This document shows positions 1 through 5,431 of a stretch of 9,422 nt of DNA, one piece after another. Positions within the stretch are counted from its first letter, which is position 1; each line of letters starts with the position of its first letter. A model generated the notes under the pieces. It saw nothing but the letters and a program-made list of their open reading frames with translations, did not search any database and had not been told where the DNA came from. The position numbers and the translations under genes are program-made. Where the stretch lies: positions 1-9,422 of the forward strand of contig JAHZGZ010000197.1 in NCBI GenBank assembly GCA_019420545.1, given 5' to 3'. The DNA comes from Bacteroidales bacterium (GTDB lineage Bacteria; Bacteroidota; Bacteroidia; Bacteroidales; Muribaculaceae).

Positions 1-58
1 GAGCAATTAACCTACGCTCATTTCCAATAAATTACACTCTTTTCGTAACTTCAGACTG

Positions 59-66
59 CAAAATTA
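59..66 (-). promoter_or_regulatory. possible leftward -7 box for a gene left of the window
   Basis: Read on the minus strand this is TAATTTTG, matching the Bacteroidetes -7 consensus TAnnTTTG. It points away from the MFS gene, so it could drive a divergent gene beyond the left edge. No good TTTG lies at the expected -33 distance, and the only ATG within the window downstream of it opens a frame that stops after four codons. AT-rich sequence makes chance matches easy, so this is a weak call. Confidence 0.25.
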
Positions 67-92
67 CAAATTTTTTTGCCGCCATGCTATTC

Positions 93-126
93 TTTGCTCT
101 TAAAAAGAAGAGAATGCGTAAATTTG
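93..126 (+). promoter_or_regulatory. Bacteroidetes-type promoter for the MFS gene
   Basis: TTTG at 93-96 is followed 22 bp later by TAAATTTG at 119-126. These match the -33 (TTTG) and -7 (TAnnTTTG) elements of the Bacteroidetes primary sigma factor, with spacing slightly longer than the usual 19-21 bp. Transcription would start near 132, giving a leader of about 20 nt before the ATG at 152. The position directly before a gene makes a real promoter likely. Confidence 0.55.
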
Positions 127-151
127 CACCCGTTTTCCTACGTATGAACCT

Positions 152-1321
152 ATGAATAAAAAAGGATTGTTTGCTTTGGCCATGGGCACCTTTGCCCTTG
201 GAATTACTGAATTTCTTACGATGGGCATTCTGCGGATGTTGGCCGCAGACATGGATGTAAGTGTGTCGCGGGCAGGTGCTTTTATATCTGCATATGCGGC
301 CGGTGTATGTGTTGGTGCGCCTGCGTTGCTTTTCGCCAGGAAGATGGCTCTTAAACGGCTGATGCTTCTGCTTGCAGCTGTGATAACTGTCGGCAACACG
401 CTTGCCGCTTTCGCTCCCGAGTTCTGGAGTTTCTGTGCCGCAAGGTTTATATCCGGCCTCCCTCACGGGGCTTACTTTGGTGTCGGAGCTATCGTGGCGC
501 GTAAGCTTGCCTCCCCGACAAAGGCATCGAGTGCTGTAGCCATGATGATCGGCGGAATGACTGTCGCCACCCTCGTCGGTGTGCCGTTGGGTACTCTTGT
601 CTCCAATGTGGCGTCGTGGCGCATGGCATATATTGTTGTGGCACTGAGCGGTGCCGCGGCGTTTGTGGCGATACGCTGCTGGGTGCCGCAGGTACCCGGA
701 TTGCCCGACATGGGATTCAAGGGGCAGTTCCGGTTTCTGCGTACGCTTCCGCCGTGGCTTGTGTTCGGGGGCGTGCTGCTCGGGCAGATCGGCATTTACA
801 GCTGGTACAGCTTTATTGATCCGCAGCTTACCATCGTGGCCGGTTTCTCACGCGAATCCATGACGTGGCTTATGGTGCTCGCCGGTTTCGGTATGTTTGC
901 CGGAAATCTTGTCGCCGGACGCCTCAGCGACCGGTTCAAACCGGCTGCGGTGGCCGCCTGGGTCCAGGCATCAGCTATCCCGGTGCTCATACTGTTCTTT
1001 TATTTCGGACACTTTCAGCTGGCGGCAGTTTTCCTTATGATACTTGGCACGGCGGCACTGTTCGGATCGGGCAGTCCGCTGCAGAGCGATATCGTAGGGT
1101 ATGCGCGCGGAGGCGAGATGCTCGGCGCGGCGTGCATACAGATCGCCTATAATGCCGGAAATGCCATAGCCGCATGGTTTGGCGGCATCGTGATAAACGC
1201 TACCGGAAGCTACATGGTGCCCGCGGTGGCCGGACTCCCTCTCGTGGCCGTCGGTGTGGTGATGCTGTGGTATCTCTACTGGCATTACGAACGTCGCCTT
1301 GGTGTGCCTCAGGCACGCTGA
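152..1321 (+). CDS. MFS transporter, AraJ-like DHA1 exporter
   Basis: A 389-residue inner-membrane protein of the major facilitator superfamily, expected to export small molecules such as sugars or drugs by proton antiport. The sequence is almost entirely hydrophobic segments, consistent with 12 transmembrane helices. The first helix carries ALGITEFLTMGIL (residues 15-27) and helix 4 carries GLPHGAYFGVGAIVA (about 101-115), both typical of the AraJ/YdhP group of DHA1 transporters. A glycine-rich stretch GGMTVATLVGVPLGT (about 134-148) corresponds to the antiporter motif C region. The ATG at 152 sits about 20 nt below a good promoter and is followed directly by helix 1, so the start is well supported. 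The length is normal for the family and no defect is visible. The substrate cannot be told from sequence; the AraJ resemblance does not show arabinose efflux. Confidence 0.9.
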   Translation: MNKKGLFALAMGTFALGITEFLTMGILRMLAADMDVSVSRAGAFISAYAAGVCVGAPALLFARKMALKRLMLLLAAVITVGNTLAAFAPEFWSFCAARFISGLPHGAYFGVGAIVARKLASPTKASSAVAMMIGGMTVATLVGVPLGTLVSNVASWRMAYIVVALSGAAAFVAIRCWVPQVPGLPDMGFKGQFRFLRTLPPWLVFGGVLLGQIGIYSWYSFIDPQLTIVAGFSRESMTWLMVLAGFGMFAGNLVAGRLSDRFKPAAVAAWVQASAIPVLILFFYFGHFQLAAVFLMILGTAALFGSGSPLQSDIVGYARGGEMLGAACIQIAYNAGNAIAAWFGGIVINATGSYMVPAVAGLPLVAVGVVMLWYLYWHYERRLGVPQAR

Positions 1322-1471
1322 GCGCAGCTCCGCACGGGTCGAACTTTCGTGCCACCGATGTGTTTCATCCCATGTGAAGATTTGTCGTAAAAAAATAGCC
1401 TTATGGACGCCTGTAACGGCTTCCGGGAAAATTTTGGGCAATTTTATAGACAATCTCTTAACACTTTTTCC

Positions 1472-1479
1472 TAATTTTG
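1472..1479 (+). promoter_or_regulatory. -7 box of the topA promoter
   Basis: TAATTTTG matches the Bacteroidetes -7 consensus TAnnTTTG and lies 28 bp before the topA start codon, which would give a leader of roughly 20 nt. The surrounding AT-rich stretch (about 1430-1500) contrasts with the GC-rich flanking genes. No TTTG is found at the usual -33 spacing, so only half of the promoter is recognisable. The 186-bp gap after the MFS gene also suggests a separate transcript. Confidence 0.45.
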
Positions 1480-1507
1480 CCAAAATTTTTCAGCTTATAT
1501 TCGCGCA

Positions 1508-3850
1508 ATGCCTAAGAATTTAGTAATAGTCGAGTCGCCCGCAAAGGCTAAAACCATAGAGAAATTTCTTGGTAGTGACTACAAGGTAATGTCGTCATAC
1601 GGCCATATCCGCGACCTCAACAAAAAAAAGTTCGGTATAGATATAGACAATGGCTTCGCGCCTGTCTATGAGATACCCGACGATAAGAAATCGCTGGTAG
1701 ATGACCTACGCAAGGCCGTCAAGGCGGCCGATACGGTATGGCTGGCATCTGATGAGGACCGCGAGGGTGAGGCTATCGCATGGCATCTTTGCGAGGTGCT
1801 GGGGCTGGATCCCGCCACTACGCGGCGTATCGTGTTCCATGAGATTACCAGAAAGGCTATCGAGGAGGCTATTAAACACCCCCGTGCTATCGACCTTAAC
1901 CGTGTCGACGCCCAGCAGGCGCGCCGCGTGCTCGACCGCATCGTGGGCTTCGAGCTTTCGCCCGTATTGTGGAAGAAGATCAAGCCGGCATTGTCGGCCG
2001 GACGCGTGCAGTCGGTGGCGGTAAGGCTTATCGTGGAGCGCGAGCTTGAAATAAAGAATTTCAAGTCCGAGCCGTATTATCGCGTCAACGGCGACTTCAC
2101 CACTGCCGGAGGCGCCACTCTCGATGCGCAGCTTGAGCGCCGTCTACCCGACAGCAAAAGCGCCGAGGCTCTGCTTGAGGCATGCCGCGATGCGCGGTTT
2201 ACTATTACCGACGTTGTAACCAGGCCGGTGTCAAAATCGCCTGCGCCCCCCTTTACTACCTCTACCCTGCAACAGGAGGCTGCGCGCAAGCTCGGCATGA
2301 CCGTGTCGCAGACGATGATGGTGGCACAGAAGCTTTATGAGGCCGGACATATCACATACATGCGTACCGACTCGCTCAATCTGTCGTCGCTTGCTGTCAA
2401 TGCCATATCGGAAGAGGTGACGCGTCGGCTCGGGGGAGAATACCTCAAGGTACGCCATTACCATACCAGCTCGAAAGGGGCGCAGGAAGCCCACGAGGCT
2501 ATCCGTCCCACCGACGTGCATGTAGCTGAAATCGAGGGCACATCCCAGGAGAAGCGCCTTTATTCCCTGATATGGAAACGTACTATCGCGTCGCAGATGG
2601 CCGATGCGCAGATTGACCGTACTACCGTTGAGATCACACCATCGACATGTGCCGACCGTTTTACGGCAACCGGAGAGGTGGTAAGATTCGACGGCTTTCT
2701 CCGTGTCTATATAGAGGGTCACGACGATGACAATGCCGATACCGGCAGCGGGTCGCGCCTCCCTGCCATGAAGAGCGGCGATACCGTGGAGATGCGCTCC
2801 ATCGTTGCAACCGAACGCTTTACCCAGCATCCTCCGCGCTATACCGAGGCATCGCTTGTGAAGAAAATGGAGGAACTCGGCATTGGCCGTCCGTCGACCT
2901 ATGCGCCGACTATTTCCACCATCCAAGCCCGCGAATATGTGGAGCGTGGAGAGAAAGAGGGCACGGAACGCAGCTACGAGGTGCTGACGCTTGACCCTGC
3001 GGGAAAGATCGTCCGGTCGACGCATTCGGAGATGACCGGCTCGGAGAAAGGCAAACTCGTGCCCACCGACATAGGTATGGTTGTCAACGAGTTTCTTATC
3101 AAATATTTCCCTTCGATTCTCGACTACGATTTTACCGCCAGAATGGAGGAAAAATTCGACGACATAGCCGAGGGACAGCTGAAATGGAACAGTGAGATCG
3201 GTGATTTCTACAAGGTGTTCCATCCCGATGTGGAGCAGGCCAACAATATGCGTCTCGAGCATCGTGTAGGCGAGCGTATGCTCGGTACCGATCCCGCTAC
3301 CGGAAAGCCTGTGAGCGTAAAGATTGGCCGTTTCGGTCCCCTTGTGCAGATAGGGGGCGCCGAGGGCGATGATGACAAGCCTCAGTTTGCCTCGCTGCTC
3401 AAAGGCCAGTCGCTCAGCACTCTTACGCTTGAGGAGGCGCTGAAACTGTTTGAGTTCCCGCGTACTCTTGGCGAGTTCGAGGGCAAGACCGTGACCGTGG
3501 CCATAGGCCGCTTCGGCCCGTATGTGCGCCACGACGGCAAATTCGTCTCCATCCCCAAGGATCTGGCCCCTGCCGCCATTACGTTGCCTGAGGCCGAGGA
3601 GCTGATCGTGGCGAAGCGTGAGAGCGAGAGCAAAAAGGTGATCAAGGTATTCGAAGGTGAAGGCGACATGCAGATCCTCAACGGTAGGTATGGCGTATAT
3701 TTTACCTACAACAAGAATAACTATAAACTACCACGAGGCCTTGAGCATCCCGAGAATCTTACACGCGACGAATTGCTGAAGATGGCCGAGGAGCAGGATG
3801 CCAAGCCTAAAAAGACTGTCGCACGGCGCGCTTCCTCACGTAAGAAATAA
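1508..3850 (+). CDS. topA: DNA topoisomerase I (type IA)
   Basis: A 780-residue type IA topoisomerase that relaxes negatively supercoiled DNA by cutting one strand through a 5'-phosphotyrosine. The Toprim domain opens with LVIVESPAKAKTI (residues 5-17, catalytic Glu9) and has the metal-binding acidic triad in DEDREGEAIAWHL (Asp82, Asp84, Glu86). The DNA-cleaving tyrosine is Tyr284 in GHITYMRTDSLNLS, followed by Arg286. Further family motifs are LSAGRVQSVAVRLIV (about 162-176), EAHEAIRPTD (327-336) and GIGRPSTYAPTI (458-469). The C-terminus has three related repeats beginning GRFGPLV (607), GRFGPYV (667) and GRYGVYF (726), the topoisomerase C-terminal repeat type, then a Lys/Arg-rich tail. The only cysteines are at 95, 226 and 381, so the zinc ribbons of E. 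coli TopA are absent. The ATG at 1508 begins the Toprim domain directly. The following pseudouridine synthase gene is 31 bp away. Confidence 0.97.
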   Translation: MPKNLVIVESPAKAKTIEKFLGSDYKVMSSYGHIRDLNKKKFGIDIDNGFAPVYEIPDDKKSLVDDLRKAVKAADTVWLASDEDREGEAIAWHLCEVLGLDPATTRRIVFHEITRKAIEEAIKHPRAIDLNRVDAQQARRVLDRIVGFELSPVLWKKIKPALSAGRVQSVAVRLIVERELEIKNFKSEPYYRVNGDFTTAGGATLDAQLERRLPDSKSAEALLEACRDARFTITDVVTRPVSKSPAPPFTTSTLQQEAARKLGMTVSQTMMVAQKLYEAGHITYMRTDSLNLSSLAVNAISEEVTRRLGGEYLKVRHYHTSSKGAQEAHEAIRPTDVHVAEIEGTSQEKRLYSLIWKRTIASQMADAQIDRTTVEITPSTCADRFTATGEVVRFDGFLRVYIEGHDDDNADTGSGSRLPAMKSGDTVEMRSIVATERFTQHPPRYTEASLVKKMEELGIGRPSTYAPTISTIQAREYVERGEKEGTERSYEVLTLDPAGKIVRSTHSEMTGSEKGKLVPTDIGMVVNEFLIKYFPSILDYDFTARMEEKFDDIAEGQLKWNSEIGDFYKVFHPDVEQANNMRLEHRVGERMLGTDPATGKPVSVKIGRFGPLVQIGGAEGDDDKPQFASLLKGQSLSTLTLEEALKLFEFPRTLGEFEGKTVTVAIGRFGPYVRHDGKFVSIPKDLAPAAITLPEAEELIVAKRESESKKVIKVFEGEGDMQILNGRYGVYFTYNKNNYKLPRGLEHPENLTRDELLKMAEEQDAKPKKTVARRASSRKK

Positions 3851-3881
3851 TCCCTACCTACTTCCTGACGCAGAATAGATA

Positions 3882-4820
3882 ATGCCACGCAAATCTCCCG
3901 TAACCAACCGTCCCGGAGCGCAGAATGCGCCTTTCCGGCCTGATGTCATTGAGAATTATACTCCGGCGGAGGATACCACCCTGTTGCCGTTTCTCATCGG
4001 ATCGATGCCGCAGCGCAAGCGCACCACAGTAAAGGAACTGCTGAAATACAATCAGGTGGCCGTGAACGGTATCCCCGTCACTCGCCATGATACTCCGTTG
4101 ACTCCGGCTGATACGGTGAGTGTAAATCTTACCCGAGAGTTCAAGACGTTCCACCATCGTCGTGTGAAGCTTGTCTATGAGGATTCCGATATTCTTGTCA
4201 TCGAAAAAGGATACGGCTTGCTTTCTATGGGCAACGACAAGGTGACCGACGGCACGGCCTATACCATAATGCGCGACTGGGTTAAGTGGGAGAATCCGGG
4301 GAATAAGCTGTTTATCGTTCACCGGCTCGACCGCGATACCTCAGGCCTGATGATGATGGCGAAGAACGAACAGGCCAAGGATGCCATGCAGCACAACTGG
4401 AACAATATGGTGATCTCGCGCAAATATGTATGCGTGGTCGAGGGCTATGTCGACAATGACGAGGGTGAGATACGTAGCTATCTTGCCGAAAACAGCACCC
4501 ATGAAGTCTATTCCACCAATAACCCCGAGGAGGGCAAGCTCGCGGTGACGCGCTACAAGGTGATCAAGCGCGGGCTCGGACATACTATGCTCGAGGTGTC
4601 GCTTGAGACCGGCCGCAAGAACCAGATACGCGTGCATATGAAGGAACTTGGTCATCCCATCGCAGGCGACCGCCGTTACGGCGCCAAGGCCTCGCTGATC
4701 CACCGCCTCGCCCTTCATGCCCAGACACTGCGCTTTGTCCATCCCGCGACACGTCGCGACATGAACTTCGAGACCCCCGTCCCGGGCACCTTCTGGAAAC
4801 TTGTCGGCGGCAAATCCTGA
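3882..4820 (+). CDS. RluA-family pseudouridine synthase
   Basis: A 312-residue enzyme expected to convert specific uridines in rRNA or tRNA to pseudouridine. After a polar N-terminal stretch, residues about 34-83 resemble an S4 RNA-binding domain (LLPFLIG, then TVKELLKYNQVAVNGIPV and a PLTPADTVSV strand). The catalytic domain begins near 96 with KLVYEDSDILVIEKGYGLLS and holds the family signature HRLDRDTSGLMMMAK (147-161); Asp150 of HRLD is the expected nucleophile. Downstream landmarks are SRKYVCVVEG, then LETGRKNQIRVHMKELGHPIAGDRRYG and LALHAQTLRFVHP, all typical of RluA/RluC/RluD proteins. All catalytic landmarks are intact. Which paralogue (RluA, RluC, RluD or TruC type) and which RNA target cannot be decided from sequence alone. 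It lies 31 bp after topA on the same strand and is probably co-transcribed. The start gives the full S4 domain; a later start would cut it. Confidence 0.92.
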   Translation: MPRKSPVTNRPGAQNAPFRPDVIENYTPAEDTTLLPFLIGSMPQRKRTTVKELLKYNQVAVNGIPVTRHDTPLTPADTVSVNLTREFKTFHHRRVKLVYEDSDILVIEKGYGLLSMGNDKVTDGTAYTIMRDWVKWENPGNKLFIVHRLDRDTSGLMMMAKNEQAKDAMQHNWNNMVISRKYVCVVEGYVDNDEGEIRSYLAENSTHEVYSTNNPEEGKLAVTRYKVIKRGLGHTMLEVSLETGRKNQIRVHMKELGHPIAGDRRYGAKASLIHRLALHAQTLRFVHPATRRDMNFETPVPGTFWKLVGGKS

Positions 4821-4868
4821 ATCCCTCTGCACTTTTGGGGAAATCCCCTCTCCACTTTTTCGTAAAAA

Positions 4869-4894
4869 TAGGAGATGCGGTTTTTCAACCGCAT
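4869..4894 (+). repeat. REP-like palindrome A1
   Basis: TAGGAG (4869-4874) precedes a perfect 8-bp stem, ATGCGGTT (4875-4882) paired with AACCGCAT (4887-4894), around a TTTC loop. The G at 4874 can extend the stem with C4895. Compared with A2 and A4 the second stem pair is T:A instead of C:G, so both arms changed together. Confidence 0.7.
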
Positions 4895-4958
4895 CAAATA
4901 TAATACGCCCCGAAATATATTTACGCATCAATTATTGATAGCCGATATTTTAATCCTG

Positions 4959-4986
4959 ACGCGGTTAGGAAACCGCGTCTCCTACA
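4959..4986 (-). repeat. REP-like palindrome A2 (inverted)
   Basis: Stem ACGCGGTT (4959-4966) pairs with AACCGCGT (4971-4978) around AGGA, followed by CTCCTAC (4979-4985). On the minus strand it reads GTAGGAG then the hairpin. It is identical to A4 over 28 nt (4959-4986 against 5325-5352) although the two lie 366 bp apart. G4958 and C4979 extend the stem to 9 bp. Confidence 0.75.
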
Positions 4987-4991
4987 TAGCC

Positions 4992-5024
4992 TCTGACTGG
5001 GAGGGCGGCGCTTTAGGCCGCCAC
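4992..5024 (+). repeat. REP-like palindrome B1
   Basis: A 33-nt element beginning TCTGACTGGGAG. GGAG at 5000-5003 directly abuts a 6-bp stem, GGCGGC (5004-5009) with GCCGCC (5017-5022), enclosing GCTTTAG. The element matches the reverse complement of B2 at 32 of 33 positions. It sits 5 bp from the edge of A2. Confidence 0.7.
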
Positions 5025-5050
5025 AATGGCCTGTATTATCTTGCGTGCCT

Positions 5051-5076
5051 GTAGGAGACGCGCTTTTCAAGCGCGT
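5051..5076 (+). repeat. REP-like palindrome A3
   Basis: GTAGGAG (5051-5057) precedes the stem ACGCGCTT (5058-5065) paired with AAGCGCGT (5069-5076) around a TTC loop. Relative to A2 and A4 the sixth stem pair is C:G instead of G:C, a compensated swap. It is followed by T5077 and then a run of A (5078-5085). The element lies between the inverted B1 and B2 copies. Confidence 0.7.
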
Positions 5077-5130
5077 TAAAAAAAATTACGCAGAGCGCGT
5101 TACGATCTGTTGTTGAAACGTTTGTGTATC

Positions 5131-5163
5131 GTGGCGGGCTAAAGCGCCGCCCTCCCAGTCAGA
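5131..5163 (-). repeat. REP-like palindrome B2 (inverted copy of B1)
   Basis: A 33-nt element that is the reverse complement of B1 with one difference. GGCGG (5133-5137) pairs with CCGCC (5147-5151), extended by GC (5138-5139) with GC (5144-5145) around TAAA, leaving G5146 bulged. CTCC (5152-5155) follows, so the minus strand reads GGAG directly before the hairpin, as in the A elements. Confidence 0.7.
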
Positions 5164-5165
5164 TT

Positions 5166-5199
5166 CTCTGTGGTCTCTGTGTCCTTTGTGCGGTTTTCG
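5166..5199 (+). repeat. CTCTGTG-type motif C1
   Basis: A pyrimidine/TG-rich stretch built from repeated CTCTGTG/CTTTGTG words and ending in CGGTTTTC. Its first 17 nt (5166-5182) match C2 at 5281-5297 with one difference. It directly follows B2. Function unknown; it is not obviously palindromic. Confidence 0.45.
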
Positions 5200-5271
5200 A
5201 CCCCATCGCGGCTGCTCTGTGCTCTCCAGAGCGCGCGTACAGCGCGAACGTAGCCCTCATTTCCGGAAGGC

Positions 5272-5306
5272 CTCTGTGCGCTCTGCGGTCTCTGTGTGAA
5301 TTTTCT
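5272..5306 (+). repeat. CTCTGTG-type motif C2
   Basis: A second, partly diverged run of CTCTGTG words, with CTCTGCGGTCTCTGTGT at 5281-5297 matching the start of C1 at 16 of 17 positions, followed by GAATTTTC. It lies 18 bp before A4. It is in the same orientation as C1, unlike the paired B elements. Confidence 0.4.
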
Positions 5307-5324
5307 CCTCCATAATGTGTATTA

Positions 5325-5352
5325 ACGCGGTTAGGAAACCGCGTCTCCTACA
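5325..5352 (-). repeat. REP-like palindrome A4 (inverted)
   Basis: Identical to A2 over 28 nt: stem ACGCGGTT (5325-5332) and AACCGCGT (5337-5344) around AGGA, then CTCCTAC (5345-5351). It lies 80 bp beyond the stop codon of dsbD and is the first strong hairpin a dsbD transcript would form, although no T run follows it on that strand. Confidence 0.75.
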
Positions 5353-5431
5353 GCCTTGGTGGCAAAGCGCGGCTAAATTTCCGACTTTACGGCGCGTCGT
5401 CGTCAAATAGCCGTCGTCAGATGATGGAGAG

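Larger units (their letters stand above)
4869..5352. repeat. cluster of REP-like palindromes between convergent genes
   Basis: Most of the 611-bp non-coding gap between the pseudouridine synthase gene and dsbD is made of short repeats. In order these are A1 (+), A2 (-), B1 (+), A3 (+), B2 (-), C1, C2 and A4 (-). The A and B types are imperfect to perfect palindromes, each with GGAG directly on the 5' side of the stem. Paired inverted copies between the 3' ends of convergent genes are the usual setting of REP/BIME elements in enterobacteria and pseudomonads. A 63-codon open frame crosses the cluster at 5124-5315 but is composed of repeat sequence and does not look coding. No other gene is seen in 4821-5431. 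Confidence 0.75.

Noticed and set aside
144..155. three-codon leader frame ATG AAC CTA TGA overlapping the MFS start
   Set aside because: It could couple translation through the ATGA overlap, but a three-codon frame arises easily by chance and nothing else supports it.
1307..1319. palindrome GTGCCTCAGGCAC at the end of the MFS gene as a terminator
   Set aside because: The stem is only 5 bp, lies within the coding sequence and has no T run after it.
2231..3532. 433-codon open frame antisense to topA
   Set aside because: It lies wholly inside topA, is rich in Arg, His and Leu as expected for the reverse frame of a GC-rich gene, and has no recognisable domain or promoter.
4837..4860. possible rho-independent terminator after the pseudouridine synthase gene
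   Set aside because: GGGGA and TCCCC could pair but leave only a 2-nt loop, and the T5 run begins 7 nt after the stem, so it is too weak to annotate.
5124..5315. 63-codon open frame in the convergent intergenic region
   Set aside because: It runs through B2, C1 and C2 repeat sequence, and its Cys/Leu-rich product is a translation of the CTCTGTG words rather than a plausible protein.
5401..5422. CGTCGTCAAATAGCCGTCGTCAG as a short direct repeat or att-like site
   Set aside because: The CGTCGTCA words are short, near the dsbD stop, and no integrase, tRNA or second distant copy was seen.
4821..5431. CRISPR array in the repeat-rich gap
   Set aside because: The repeats alternate in orientation with irregular spacing and are separated by other repeats rather than unique spacers, and no cas gene is present.
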